Positions 37,278-46,307 are shown, counted from the stretch's first letter. The stretch: 64,000 bases of DNA from Humibacillus xanthopallidus (GCF_006717145.1 NZ_VFQF01000001.1:1550001-1614000); one strand, 5' to 3'. A program made the numbers and translations. The notes: generated by a model not told the origin, from the sequence alone.

Positions 37278-38285
37278 TCAGCGCGTCAGCTCGCCGGCGA
37301 TGTTGTGCTGCATCAGCTCGCGGACCCTCGCCGCGTCGAGGCCCTGGCCGAGGAGGACGGCGAGCTTGCTGAGGGCGGCCTCGGACGTGAGGTCGTAGCC
37401 GGGCACGGCGCCCGCGCGCAGCAGGGCCGAGCCGGTCGCATACGCCCCGGGCTGCACGGACCCGCGCACGCACTGCGTGACGACGACGATGACGATGCCG
37501 GCCGCCGTCGCGGCCTCGACGGCTGCGAGGAAGTCGCGGTCGTTGGCGGGCCCGTTGCCGGCGCCGTAGGCCTCGAGCACGAGCCCCTGGAGGGGTGGCT
37601 GGCAGAGGTTGGCGAGGATCGAGGCGGAGAAGCCGGGGAAGAGCCGCATCGCCGCGACCTTGCCCAGCGGCCCCGCGACGAGTCCTGGCTCCCCCTGCCC
37701 GGCGTGGGCGATCGAGGGGTTGGCGACGATGTCGATGCCGATGTCGGCGAGGGGCGCGAGACGCGGCGAGTCGAAGGCATCGAGCCCCGAGGCATCGATC
37801 TTGGTCGCGCGGTTGCCGCGCAGCACCACCTCGCCGAAGAGGAGCGACACCTCACGGATGTCGCCGCGGGCGGCGACCTGGAGGGCGCCGATGAAGTTCT
37901 GCCGACCGTCGCTGCGGGTGCGCGAGATGGGGATCTGCGAGCCGGTGACGACGACGGGCTTGCCGAACGAGGGCAGCAGGAAGGAGAGCGCCGACGAGGT
38001 GTAGGCCATCGTGTCGGTGCCGTGCAGGACGACGAACCCGGTGTGGTCGTCACGCCGCTCGTGCAGCACGCGTGCGATCGCGCACCAGTCCTCGGGGGTG
38101 GCGTTGGCGGAGTCGATCGGCGGGTCGAGCTCGAGGAACTCGATGGGTGGCAGCTCACCGTTCGAGTTCTCGACGATCCAGTCGAGGTAGGGCGCGAGCG
38201 CCCCGGCGACCGGAGCTGAGCCGTGGGCCGTGTCGACCATGCCGATGGTCCCGCCGGTGTGCAGCACGAACACGGTGTCACTCAC
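37278..38285 (-). CDS. ansA: Type I L-asparaginase
   Basis: 335 aa. Hydrolyses L-asparagine to aspartate and ammonia. The first catalytic Thr is in VLHTGGTIGMVD (residue 13), and the second active-site block is VVLHGTDTMAYTSSAL (near residue 90), followed by VVTGSQIPISRTRSDG. No signal peptide, so a cytoplasmic enzyme of the AnsA type. GTG at 38285 has a strong GGAGGAG Shine-Dalgarno 7 nt upstream. It stands alone, convergent with the DUF5995 gene. Confidence 0.95.
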   Translation of the reverse strand: MSDTVFVLHTGGTIGMVDTAHGSAPVAGALAPYLDWIVENSNGELPPIEFLELDPPIDSANATPEDWCAIARVLHERRDDHTGFVVLHGTDTMAYTSSALSFLLPSFGKPVVVTGSQIPISRTRSDGRQNFIGALQVAARGDIREVSLLFGEVVLRGNRATKIDASGLDAFDSPRLAPLADIGIDIVANPSIAHAGQGEPGLVAGPLGKVAAMRLFPGFSASILANLCQPPLQGLVLEAYGAGNGPANDRDFLAAVEAATAAGIVIVVVTQCVRGSVQPGAYATGSALLRAGAVPGYDLTSEAALSKLAVLLGQGLDAARVRELMQHNIAGELTR

Positions 38286-38345
38286 GTCCAGACTCCTCCG
38301 TCGCCGGCTCGCGGTGGCACCCGGGCGCGCCGCCTCACGCGAAGA

Positions 38346-38765
38346 CTACGCAGGCGTCGTGAGCCCTGGTAGCTCGATCCCCTGTTCCTGGGCGAACCTG
38401 ACGATGTTGGGCATCATGACGGCGGTCTGCTCCTTCGCCTCCGCGGTCGGGGTGAAGGCCACGAACTCACCACCGGCCGACATCACCGGCACGTGACCCG
38501 GCTCGATGACGAAGGCATCTCCGGCCTCGAACGTTTCCGTGACGCCGTCGTGGCGACGGATGGAGAACGTACCCGTGACGACGTAGCCGAGGTGGTGTGC
38601 CTGGCACTCGTCGTCCGGTGCCCCCTTGAAGAAGGGCGCGAGGTCCATGTCGACGAAGTCGCGCTCGATGCTCACGGTCCAGTCACCGAGCTCCTGCTCG
38701 TAGGACTCCGTGAAGCCCGGGAATTCTTGGCGGGACGACGCGCTTGCTTTGGACAGCTTGGGCAT
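38346..38765 (-). CDS. Small cupin-domain protein
   Basis: 139 aa, one cupin barrel. Cupin motif 1 remnants are CQAHHLGYVVTGTFSI with two adjacent His residues near residue 57. Motif 2 is AGDAFVIEPGHVPV near residue 82, again with a His. These could bind a divalent metal. Substrate unknown. ATG at 38765 has a strong AAAGGAGAA Shine-Dalgarno. The gene lies apart from its neighbours with short gaps on both sides. Confidence 0.85.
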   Translation of the reverse strand: MPKLSKASASSRQEFPGFTESYEQELGDWTVSIERDFVDMDLAPFFKGAPDDECQAHHLGYVVTGTFSIRRHDGVTETFEAGDAFVIEPGHVPVMSAGGEFVAFTPTAEAKEQTAVMMPNIVRFAQEQGIELPGLTTPA

Positions 38766-38881
38766 CGCCTTCTCCTTTCACGCGTTCCGAGGCGCCGAGC
38801 CCGACGTGGGCCGGCCGTCCCTCACCGCCATGCTGGGTGGCCGAATCGCAGCCCACCAGAGGCCAAGGTCCCTGCGTCGTC

Positions 38882-39754
38882 TCAGCTCTTGCCCGTCGGG
38901 TCGAGGTGGAGCGCGCTGCGGATCACGGCGACCGTCGCCGACGCGATCTGCTGGTGCCCGGTCGCGTTGGGATGGTCACCGTCAGGCGCCAGGTAGTGGG
39001 TCTCGTCGTAGCTGTAGTCGGGGCCCTTGAACGCGGCGCGCAGGTCGACGTAGGCCGACCCGGTCCGGTCAGCCGTGGAGGCGATGACGGTGTTGACCTG
39101 GTCGGTGACCTCGGCGGCCGAGGCGACGTACGCGTCACCCTGCGCGGCGGCGTACTGGCCGCCCAGCCAGACACTCCAGTAGTCGAGGAGCACGATGAGC
39201 ACCTGGCGGCCGGCCGTCAGCTGACGGACCAGCGACACGATGGTCCCGAGGTTCTTCTCGACCTCCGGCACGGTGGGCGCGTAGCAGGAGACCGCGTCGC
39301 CGCAGGAGTCCGAGTAGCCCACGTCGTTGGCGCCGATCTCGATCTCGACGATGTCGGCGGAGCGCACCTTGTCGCTGACCGTCGCGTCGGTCTGGAGCTG
39401 CGCGAGGACGTCGGTCGTCGTGTAGCCGCTGACGGCGTCATTCGTGACGGTGACCTTCCGGTCCGGGGGTGCAGCGAGGTCCTGGCCGGTCAGCTCCGGG
39501 TAGGGCGTGCACCCGCAGGCGTTGCCGGCCGGCACGGAGTCGCCCAGCGCCACGATCGACCACGGGCGCGCCGGTGTCGCAGAGCCGGATGCTGCCGGGC
39601 CGGTTTCGCTCGTGTGGCTCGTCGCCGACGTGGCGGCGGATGGGCTCCCGGTCGCCCCGGGCTCGGGTTCAGCGCTCGTGGGTGAGCAGCCCGCTGAGAC
39701 GGCGGCCACCAGCAGCACCGTGACCACCTGGCGAGACCACCGACGTCGGCCCAC
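38882..39754 (-). CDS. SGNH/GDSL-family lipoprotein hydrolase
   Basis: 290 aa. A lipoprotein signal peptide with lipobox AVSAGC (Cys near residue 23) is followed by a Ser/Thr/Pro-rich linker. The SGNH hydrolase domain starts at IVALGDSVPAGNACGC: block I Ser in GDS, block III GANDVG, and block V DGDHPNATGHQQIA with Asp and His. Likely an esterase or lipase anchored outside the membrane. Extra cysteines (ACGC, SCGDAVSC) suggest disulfides. GTG at 39754 lacks a Shine-Dalgarno but has TAGACT 6 nt upstream. Confidence 0.9.
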   Translation of the reverse strand: MGRRRWSRQVVTVLLVAAVSAGCSPTSAEPEPGATGSPSAATSATSHTSETGPAASGSATPARPWSIVALGDSVPAGNACGCTPYPELTGQDLAAPPDRKVTVTNDAVSGYTTTDVLAQLQTDATVSDKVRSADIVEIEIGANDVGYSDSCGDAVSCYAPTVPEVEKNLGTIVSLVRQLTAGRQVLIVLLDYWSVWLGGQYAAAQGDAYVASAAEVTDQVNTVIASTADRTGSAYVDLRAAFKGPDYSYDETHYLAPDGDHPNATGHQQIASATVAVIRSALHLDPTGKS

Positions 39755-39760
39755 CTGGGC

Positions 39761-39766
39761 AGTCTA
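39761..39766 (-). promoter_or_regulatory. -10 element of leaderless lipoprotein gene
   Basis: Minus-strand TAGACT, 6 nt before GTG 39754, identical to the hexamer before dnaE. Suggests leaderless transcription. Confidence 0.5.
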
Positions 39767-39792
39767 AGCGCGACGGACCACCGCGTTCCGGA

Positions 39793-39836
39793 CAACCGAC
39801 GGGCCGCCTCGCTGATGCGAGGCGGCCCGTCGGTTG
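39793..39836 (-). terminator. Perfect 19-bp hairpin after sigA
   Basis: Arms 39793-39811 and 39818-39836 pair without mismatch around loop CTGATG. It lies 13 nt beyond the sigA stop in the direction of transcription. No U-run follows, as is common for actinobacterial terminators. Confidence 0.8.
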
Positions 39837-39849
39837 CTGACGAAGTGGG

Positions 39850-41562
39850 TCAGTCGAGGTAGTCGCGCAGCACCTGGCTGCGGCTCGGGTGACGCAGCTT
39901 GCTCATCGTCTTGGACTCGATCTGGCGGATCCGCTCGCGGGTCACGCCGTAGACCTTGCCGATCTCGTCGAGCGTCTTCGGCTGTCCGTCCGTCAGACCG
40001 AAGCGCATCGAGACGACTCCCGCCTCGCGCTCGGAGAGCGTGTCGAGGACGGAGTGCAGCTGCTCCTGCAGGAGCGTGAAGCTGACGGCGTCGGCCGGCA
40101 CGACCGCCTCGGAGTCCTCGATGAGGTCGCCGAACTCGCTGTCGCCGTCCTCGCCGAGGGGGGTGTGCAGCGAGATCGGCTCACGGCCGTACTTCTGGAC
40201 CTCGACGACCTTCTCGGGCGTCATGTCGAGCTCCTTGGCGAGCTCCTCCGGGGTGGGCTCGCGGCCCAGGTCCTGGAGCATCTGCCGCTGGACGCGGGCC
40301 AGCTTGTTGATGACCTCGACCATGTGGACCGGGATGCGGATGGTGCGCGCCTGGTCGGCCATGGCGCGGGTGATGGCCTGACGGATCCACCACGTCGCGT
40401 AGGTCGAGAACTTGTAGCCCTTGGTGTAGTCGAACTTCTCGACCGCACGGATGAGGCCGAGGTTGCCCTCCTGGATGAGGTCGAGGAAGAGCATGCCGCG
40501 ACCGGTGTAGCGCTTGGCGAGCGAGACGACGAGTCGCAGGTTCGCCTCGAGGAGGTGGTTCTTGGCCTTCTTGCCGTCCTGGGCGATCCACCAGAGCTCG
40601 CGCTTGAGCTTCATGTCGATCTTGCCCTCGGCGTTGAGCTTCTCCTCGGCGAAGAGACCGGCCTCGATGCGCTTGGCGAGCTCCACCTCCTGCTCGGCGT
40701 TGAGGAGGGCGACCTTGCCGATCTGCTTGAGGTAGTCCTTGACGGGGTCGGCCGTGGCGCCGGCGGTGACCACCTGCTGCGCCGGGGCGTCGTCCTCGTC
40801 GTCGTCGCGGATGACGAAGCCCGACTCCTCGGTCTCCTCTGCCGCGGCTGCGGGCTTCGGCTTGGGCTCGCCGTCCTCGTCGGTGTCATCGGCGTCGGCG
40901 TCGTCCGCCACCTCGGCAGCGACCGCGACGACGTCGACCTCCTCGAGCTCGGTCTCGACGGCCTCGTCGGGCAGGGCGATGTCGTCGCCCTCAGCGGCCG
41001 CGTCGGCGTCGTCCACGCCGGCGACGGCCTTCTTGGCCGGGGCCTTCTTGGCCGTGGTCTTCCGGGCTGCCGTCTTGGCCGGGGCCGCGGCCGCTGCCTT
41101 GGCGACGCCTGCGGTCGTGGCGGCCTTCTTGGCGGCGGTCTTGCGTGCCGGCGCCTCGGCGGCTGCTCCTGCGGCGTCGGCCTCGGCGGCGGCAGCCGGC
41201 GCGGCGGCGCGCTTGGCCGGCGCCTTGCGCGCGGTCGAGGTGGTGGTCCTGGACGCGGTCTTCGTCGCCGCGGCCGTGGTGCTACGAGCGGTGGCCACAG
41301 TGCCTCCCTTGGTCCCTGAACGGGTCTTGTTGGTGCTCGTGTGCGGCGCGTCGACCACGATCTCGATGTCGTGGGCCTCGAGGGTCGTGAGCACCGGCTT
41401 CATCTGCTTGAGGTCGAGCGCGGCCTCGGCCTGGGCCCGGGCGATCTCGGTGCCGGTGATGCTCCCGTTCGAGCTCCCCTTCACGAGAAGCTGCATGATT
41501 GCCTCGTGCTGGAACACCTTCGGCAGGGTCTTGGGGGCTCCAGCGGTTGTTGCCTTCGGCAC
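39850..41562 (-). CDS. sigA: Primary RNA polymerase sigma factor (RpoD/SigA)
   Basis: 570 aa. Conserved sigma regions start near residue 269 ([20 protein letters not shown], region 1.2). Region 2 holds [20 protein letters not shown] and [16 protein letters not shown]. Region 4.2 is the helix-turn-helix [20 protein letters not shown] near residue 530. Between residues 90 and 165 lies an Ala/Lys-rich stretch ([24 protein letters not shown]) and between about 165 and 245 an acidic one, both lacking in compact sigmas. GTG at 41562 gives a sensible VPKATTAG start; the Shine-Dalgarno is weak (GAAAGG). A TATAAT hexamer lies 168 nt upstream. Recognises the TANNNT promoters proposed here. Confidence 0.96.
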   Translation of the reverse strand: MPKATTAGAPKTLPKVFQHEAIMQLLVKGSSNGSITGTEIARAQAEAALDLKQMKPVLTTLEAHDIEIVVDAPHTSTNKTRSGTKGGTVATARSTTAAATKTASRTTTSTARKAPAKRAAAPAAAAEADAAGAAAEAPARKTAAKKAATTAGVAKAAAAAPAKTAARKTTAKKAPAKKAVAGVDDADAAAEGDDIALPDEAVETELEEVDVVAVAAEVADDADADDTDEDGEPKPKPAAAAEETEESGFVIRDDDEDDAPAQQVVTAGATADPVKDYLKQIGKVALLNAEQEVELAKRIEAGLFAEEKLNAEGKIDMKLKRELWWIAQDGKKAKNHLLEANLRLVVSLAKRYTGRGMLFLDLIQEGNLGLIRAVEKFDYTKGYKFSTYATWWIRQAITRAMADQARTIRIPVHMVEVINKLARVQRQMLQDLGREPTPEELAKELDMTPEKVVEVQKYGREPISLHTPLGEDGDSEFGDLIEDSEAVVPADAVSFTLLQEQLHSVLDTLSEREAGVVSMRFGLTDGQPKTLDEIGKVYGVTRERIRQIESKTMSKLRHPSRSQVLRDYLD

Positions 41563-41729
41563 GGAAGCAGTCGCCTTTCGTCGCTGTGTGCGTCGTGCTG
41601 GGCGCACCAGATCCGGGCATGCACCAGCACAACGAACGAGAGTGGGGGTTCGTGCCGAACGTGCTTGGCCTGGTGGAGTCGGTCCCTGAGCGATCTCGCG
41701 GTGCGCCTCGTGCAATCCGGTACTCAGAC

Positions 41730-41735
41730 ATTATA
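41730..41735 (-). promoter_or_regulatory. Consensus TATAAT element upstream of sigA
   Basis: Minus-strand TATAAT inside GTTTTATAATG, the most AT-rich patch for many kb. It implies a sigA leader of about 160 nt. A -35 is not obvious. The rest of 41563-41862 holds no gene. Confidence 0.55.
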
Positions 41736-41862
41736 AAACGCGAAAGGCGATGCCCGCGAACAGAACCCCCATTCGGGCGCGCCGGTGTGCTATCCGGCAC
41801 CGGGTCGGACCCCGTTCCGGTGCGAGACGCACACCCGGCAGACTGCTCCTGCCGGAGGGCGC

Positions 41863-42261
41863 TCAGTCCGCCTTGACGGCCAGGACCGGGCAGCTGGCGT
41901 CGAGCAGGATGCGCTGCGCGTTCGAGCCGAGGATGAGCTTGCCGACCGGGCTCCGGCGCCGCAGTCCGATGACGATGAAGTCTGCGGACTCCTCGTCGGC
42001 GACGCTGATGAGGTCCTCGGCAGGGTCGTTGCCGCGCACGAGCTGGCGCACCTCGTGGTCGAGCCCCTTCTCCTCGAGCAGGTCACCGATCCGGGTGAGC
42101 TCCTTCTCGAACTGGATGGCCTCGTCGGGGTCGAAGTCCTTGCCCCCGCGGTGCGAGCTGATGACGATCAGGCGCGTCCCACGGAGCAGGCACTCCTCAG
42201 CAGCGCGCTTGAGGGCGGCGCGGCCTTCCTTCGTTGCGACGTAACCAACGACAATGGCCAC
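41863..42261 (-). CDS. Universal stress protein (UspA family)
   Basis: 132 aa, one Usp domain. The nucleotide-binding signature GxxxRxxxGxxxxGS is visible as GLRRRSPVGKLILGSNAQRI near residues 100-119, followed by CPVLAVK at the C-terminal strand. Members bind ATP and help in stress or dormancy; partner unknown. GTG at 42261 is supported by AAGGAGG 12 nt upstream. A longer upstream reading would include the Shine-Dalgarno itself and is rejected. Confidence 0.92.
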   Translation of the reverse strand: MAIVVGYVATKEGRAALKRAAEECLLRGTRLIVISSHRGGKDFDPDEAIQFEKELTRIGDLLEEKGLDHEVRQLVRGNDPAEDLISVADEESADFIVIGLRRRSPVGKLILGSNAQRILLDASCPVLAVKAD

Positions 42262-42301
42262 TTTGTCCGGACCTCCTTGGTGCGGTGATACCCCTGCTCG
42301 C

Positions 42302-42307
42302 ACGCTA
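42302..42307 (-). promoter_or_regulatory. Candidate -10 of the universal stress gene
   Basis: Minus-strand TAGCGT gives a leader of about 35 nt that contains the AAGGAGG Shine-Dalgarno. No clear -35. Confidence 0.35.
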
Positions 42308-42392
42308 CCGGAAAAGCCGGCCCGAGGGCGCGACGAGCGAACTCTCGCAAGCGAGTCGCCGGGAACGCCGCTGCGGGAGCGAGGCGCAGCGC

Positions 42393-43667
42393 TCAGCGCG
42401 CCAGTGCGTCGCCGATGATCCGGCCGACCTGGTCCTCCTCGATGAGGAAGCCGTCGTGACCGTAGTCGGAGGTGATGTGGGCCCGGGTCGAGCGGGGCAG
42501 GGCGCCGTGCAGCTCGTCGGAGAGCCGGGGCGGGTAGAGGCGGTCCGTGTCGACCGATACGACCGTGCAGTCGGCCGTGACTCGGGACAGGGCCGTCTCG
42601 ACCCCGCCACGGTCACGCCCGACGTCGTGGGAGTTCATGGCCTCGGTGAGCCGCACGTAGGAGTTGGCATCGAAGCGTCGCGCCAGCTTGCCGGCGTGGT
42701 GGTCGAGGTAGCTCTCGACCGCGAAGCGGCCCCGGTCACCGGCCCGCAGCGGGTCCTCACCGAGCTGGGCCTCGCGACCGAAGCGCTCGCTGAGCTCGGT
42801 CTCGGTGCGGTAGGTGATGTGGGCGATCCGGCGGGCGAGGCCGAGACCGTTCTCGGGTGAGCGACCGGTGTCGTAGTAGTCGCCGCCGGCGAAGTCGGGG
42901 TCGTGGCGGATCGCGAGCAGCTGCGGCTGGCACCAGGCGATCTGGTCGGCCGTGGCGTAGGCCGTCGAGGCGAGCACGAGGCACCGGTCGACGCGCTCGG
43001 GCTCGCCCACCGCCCACTCGAGCGCCCGCATGCCGCCCATGGACCCACCGACGACGGCCGCGAGGCGGTCGATGCCCAGGGCGTCGAGCAGGGCGGCCTC
43101 CGCAGCCACCTGGTCGCGCACCGTCACGTACGGGAAGCGGCTGCCCCACGGGCGGCCGTCGGGTGCGAGGCTCGACGGGCCGGTGCTGCCCTGGCAGCCG
43201 CCGAGCACGTTCGAGGCGATGACGAACCACTCGTCGGGGTCGACCGGGCGTCCGGAGCCGATGAGCGCGTTCCACCAGCCGGGTGAGGGGTGTCCGGGGC
43301 CCGCCTCGCCGGAGACGTGGCTGTCGCCGGTGAGTGCGTGCTCGACGAGGATGACGTTGTCGCCGCTGGCGTTGAGGGTGCCCCAGGTCTCGTAGGCGAT
43401 GCGGACCTGCGACAGCCGGCCCCCGCGCTCGAGGTCGAGGCCGCCGATGTCGACGAAGCGACGCTGGCCGACGGGGTCACCTTCGTGCCAGGCGCCGCTC
43501 GACCTCGGAACGTCGGCCCCGCGCGACGCCGTGCCGGCCGTGACCGAGCGCAGCCGCGAGGTCGGCCCCTGCGCCGAGGTCGTCGGCACGGACGCCGGGT
43601 CCGGGGCGAGCAGGTCGTGGGTCGCGGCGCTCTCGGCTCGGGCCGCCGGTCGGTCGGTGACGGTCAT
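42393..43667 (-). CDS. metX: Homoserine O-acetyltransferase
   Basis: 424-aa alpha/beta hydrolase-fold enzyme of methionine synthesis that acetylates homoserine from acetyl-CoA. The nucleophile elbow is VVGGSMGGMRALEW (near residue 200). The Asp is in SVDTDRLYPP and the His in DYGHDGFLIEE, completing the triad. The oxyanion region NVLGGCQGSTGP is typical. An extra N-terminal segment of about 60 residues is rich in Ala, Ser and Thr. ATG at 43667 follows a GAGGA Shine-Dalgarno that can be hidden in the riboswitch hairpin. No metY lies beside it. Confidence 0.95.
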   Translation of the reverse strand: MTVTDRPAARAESAATHDLLAPDPASVPTTSAQGPTSRLRSVTAGTASRGADVPRSSGAWHEGDPVGQRRFVDIGGLDLERGGRLSQVRIAYETWGTLNASGDNVILVEHALTGDSHVSGEAGPGHPSPGWWNALIGSGRPVDPDEWFVIASNVLGGCQGSTGPSSLAPDGRPWGSRFPYVTVRDQVAAEAALLDALGIDRLAAVVGGSMGGMRALEWAVGEPERVDRCLVLASTAYATADQIAWCQPQLLAIRHDPDFAGGDYYDTGRSPENGLGLARRIAHITYRTETELSERFGREAQLGEDPLRAGDRGRFAVESYLDHHAGKLARRFDANSYVRLTEAMNSHDVGRDRGGVETALSRVTADCTVVSVDTDRLYPPRLSDELHGALPRSTRAHITSDYGHDGFLIEEDQVGRIIGDALAR

Positions 43668-43692
43668 GGAGGGTGCTCCTCGGCTCGCGCTT

Positions 43693-43798
43693 GCACCCAC
43701 ACGGTCTGAGGGATGCCAGGTCCTCACCCGGGGCACCCCACCGCGAAGGAGGGTTGCCGGCCAGCGAGCCGGGGCTTGTCGCTGGCACTCATGACCTA
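43693..43798 (-). promoter_or_regulatory. SAM-IV-like riboswitch upstream of metX
   Basis: The minus-strand leader matches the SAM-IV class in order and sequence. A P1 helix pairs AGGTC (43793-43797) with GACCT. It is followed by the ATGAG segment and a perfect P2 helix (GCCAGCG with CGCTGGC). CCGGCAACCCTCC, a P3 helix around TTCGC and GGTGCCCCGGGTGA come next. Downstream, GGGTGC (43693-43698) can pair with GCACCC (43671-43676), enclosing the metX Shine-Dalgarno AGGA. SAM binding is therefore expected to block translation of metX when methionine is plentiful. Confidence 0.85.
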
Positions 43799-43821
43799 GG
43801 CACCACCATACGCGAGACCGC

Positions 43822-45462
43822 TCATGCACTCGATGGGCTGTTCCACGAGCCGGACGGGCCCTGCGCTGCGAGGTCATCGGCGGGTGACGGGTCCGCGCCC
43901 CGACCGCGCAGCCCGTGGTCGAGCGCGGTGCGCAACAGCCCCGCGAGACGGTGGTCGGGCTCGAGGTCGAGCGCCGCGTCGATGGCCACGCCAGCGCGGG
44001 CGCCGTCGCCGCGCCACCACGCGTAGTTACCGACGACCGCGAGCAGCGGCGCGGCATGTGCGGCAGGGACGACCCGGCACACGCTCTCGAGCCGCGCTTG
44101 CACGTGGTGTGGCGCGCTGGCCTCCTCCCATGCTCGCCAGTCCTCCCAGGACGCCCCGTGCCCGTCGATCCGACCCTCGACGCGGGTCTCGCCCCGCCGA
44201 CCGAGTCGGGCGCTCAGACGGCGTCCGCGCTTGCGGCGCCCGCGGCGCGGGCGAGGCTGCGGCGGCACGGACTCGGCTGCCGCTGCTGCGCGGACGTCTG
44301 TGCCGACGAAGGCCTCCAGGAGCTCGACGAGTGCCGGGGGAAACGCGCTGAGGGGCACCGAGCCCGGGCACAGCCAGGCGATGAGGGCGTCGCGGAAGTC
44401 GAGGTCGCGCAGCGGCCCGACCAGCGCCGGGGCACGCTCCGCCAGCGCCTCGCCACTGACCTCTCCGTGCAGGACCTCGCTCCACGCCGCGAGGGACTCG
44501 GCCTGCAGGAGCACTGAGGCCGAAAGGATGCAGGCCTCGCCCCCGTCGTCCATGTCGCCATCGTCGACGACATCGACGTCGTCCTCCTCGACGGTGTGCT
44601 GCGCATCGTCGCGGTCACGGCCGAGGTCCTCCCCCGCACGTCTCCGCCGTCCGGACTCGAGGTCGATGACGACGGCCCCATCGCCATCGAGCTCGCCGAC
44701 GTCACCGAAGCCACCGAACCGGACGAACGCGACATCGTCGTCCTCGTCGTCCTCGTCCCCGTCGTCGTCCTCGTCCCCGTCGTCGTCCAGGTCGTCCAGG
44801 TCGTCAGCCAGCTCCGCCAGGTCGTCAGCGAGCTCCTCCAGCTCCAGCAGCCGGTCGAGCTCCTCGGAGTCGACGGGCAGCCTTCCAGCGCGCATCCGGT
44901 CGATGGCCACCGCCACTGTGTAGCGCGCCTGCCACACATCGATGGCCGCCTCGAGGTCGGTGTGGCGCGGGTCCTCGACAGGCAGCGGTTGCATCAGCCG
45001 GGCGAGGGAGTTGCGGTCGTCGAGAACCGTGTGCCCGAGAGCGACGTAGTCGGCCACCCCCGGCACGTCGGCCGGCTCGGGCATCGGCCGGCCTCCTGCC
45101 GGGCAGCAGTCGCAGTCGACCGTGAACCACCGACCGTCGCGGACGACGAGGCGGTCCTGCACGACGACGCGCTCGTGCTCGAGACCGGCTCGGAGGGCGG
45201 CGCTGAGCAGGTCGGACTCCCCCGCCTCCTCCTCGAAACCGACGAGGCACACCGACGACGGGCGGTCACGCACGAGGGTCGGCAGCCCCGCTGCCGCGGA
45301 CGCCTCGGCAAGGTGGTCAGGGGGAAGGTCGAAGCGCGCGACGAGGCCGATGCGCTTGCCGTGGAAGCACACGACGACGACGCTTCGGGTCGGCTGGAAC
45401 CCGAGGTGGAAGGGGAGGACGGTCAGCAGGTCGGCAGGACCCGACAAGGAGATCTTCGGCAT
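43822..45462 (-). CDS. DUF4192 protein with acidic insert
   Basis: 546 aa. The N terminus (ISLSGPADLLTVLPFHLGFQ, then RSVVVVCFHGKRIGLVAR) is the start of the actinobacterial DUF4192 family, and the C-terminal 100 residues (SVCRVVPAAHAAPLLAVVGN, YAWWRGDGARA) also fit it. No activity is known. Between about residues 210 and 300 there is a very acidic low-complexity insert (LDDLDDDGDEDDDGDEDDED), partly made of an 18-bp DNA repeat. A basic stretch (RPRRGRRKRGRRL) lies near residue 420. ATG at 45462; Shine-Dalgarno weak. Confidence 0.85.
   Translation of the reverse strand: MPKISLSGPADLLTVLPFHLGFQPTRSVVVVCFHGKRIGLVARFDLPPDHLAEASAAAGLPTLVRDRPSSVCLVGFEEEAGESDLLSAALRAGLEHERVVVQDRLVVRDGRWFTVDCDCCPAGGRPMPEPADVPGVADYVALGHTVLDDRNSLARLMQPLPVEDPRHTDLEAAIDVWQARYTVAVAIDRMRAGRLPVDSEELDRLLELEELADDLAELADDLDDLDDDGDEDDDGDEDDEDDDVAFVRFGGFGDVGELDGDGAVVIDLESGRRRRAGEDLGRDRDDAQHTVEEDDVDVVDDGDMDDGGEACILSASVLLQAESLAAWSEVLHGEVSGEALAERAPALVGPLRDLDFRDALIAWLCPGSVPLSAFPPALVELLEAFVGTDVRAAAAAESVPPQPRPRRGRRKRGRRLSARLGRRGETRVEGRIDGHGASWEDWRAWEEASAPHHVQARLESVCRVVPAAHAAPLLAVVGNYAWWRGDGARAGVAIDAALDLEPDHRLAGLLRTALDHGLRGRGADPSPADDLAAQGPSGSWNSPSSA
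44751..44786 (-). repeat. Two perfect 18-bp tandem repeats in the DUF4192 gene
   Basis: CCTCGTCCCCGTCGTCGT is repeated exactly and encodes DDDGDE units in the acidic insert; related shorter units flank it. Confidence 0.85.
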
Positions 45463-45617
45463 GACCCGACCCTCGTCCGCAGGCGAAGCCGGGGGCAGGG
45501 GTCGTGTGACATCTGTGGACGACGCACGGCCGGACGGGGGGAGGTGTGGACAAGCCTGCGCACGCCGCATCGCCGCAACCGCACGCGGGCAGGCGACCGC
45601 CTTCGCCGACGCCGAGC

Positions 45618-46307
45618 TCAGCGCTCGAGGCGCTTGCGCACCGTCTCCAGCACGTAGTCGGTCGCCGCCTGGCGCACACCCTCGGGCAGCACGAGCTTGC
45701 CACCCGTCGATCCGCGAGCGGCGCCCGGCGCAGCCGCCCCGGTCCGGTCCTCGTCGACTCGTGGCGCAGCAGCGCCGGTCGCGTCGCGGTCGGCCCGTGG
45801 CGCAGCCGCCCCGGTCCGGTCCTCGCCGGCCCGCGGCGCAGCGCCACCGCTCGCGCCGCCATCCCACCCAGCAGCCGACCCAGCGCCCGAGCCGGTAGCC
45901 GAACCAGCGGTCCACCGTTCACCAGCAGGACTCGACCACGTGGCCTCGCCCCGTACCGTCTGCGCCCGACCTGCACCCTGACCCAGCTCCCAGGCGACGA
46001 AGCGGTCGGTCTCCTCGACGAAGGCCTTCATCGCCCAGCCGATGACGATCGCGTCGTCGGCAGCGCCGAGGACCGGCAGGAAGGCCTCCGGCACGAGGTC
46101 GATCGGCGAGGCGACGTAGGCCACCGCCCCGGCAACGAGCCCGAGCCGCGCGACGGTGGTGCCGGCATACGACCCGTTGAGGGTGGCGCGGACGAGCCGC
46201 GGCACGGCGTGGAGGCGCTCGACGACGGTGGGGCCTCCGGGCCGCATGGAGGCACGGACAACCGACGCGGCCGTGGCTGCGAGCTTGATGCGCGATGCCG
46301 TCTTCAT
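45618..46307 (-). CDS. YkvA-type (DUF1232) membrane protein with 12-residue repeats
   Basis: 229 aa. The DUF1232 core is VAYVASPIDLVPEAFLPVLG (near residues 62-81) followed by ADDAIVIGWAMKAF. This is typical of YkvA-like small membrane proteins of unknown role. After residue 110 comes an unusual tail with about four 12-residue repeats of the form TGAAAPRADEDR, encoded by 36-bp units. The C terminus (GVRQAATDYVLETVRKRLER) is helical. ATG at 46307; no good Shine-Dalgarno. Confidence 0.85.
   Translation of the reverse strand: MKTASRIKLAATAASVVRASMRPGGPTVVERLHAVPRLVRATLNGSYAGTTVARLGLVAGAVAYVASPIDLVPEAFLPVLGAADDAIVIGWAMKAFVEETDRFVAWELGQGAGRAQTVRGEATWSSPAGERWTAGSATGSGAGSAAGWDGGASGGAAPRAGEDRTGAAAPRADRDATGAAAPRVDEDRTGAAAPGAARGSTGGKLVLPEGVRQAATDYVLETVRKRLER
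45727..45862 (-). repeat. 36-bp imperfect tandem repeats in the YkvA-type gene
   Basis: A 27-bp segment at 45727-45753 recurs exactly at 45799-45825, with a diverged copy between and part-copies after. All are in frame and encode 12-residue units. Confidence 0.8.
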
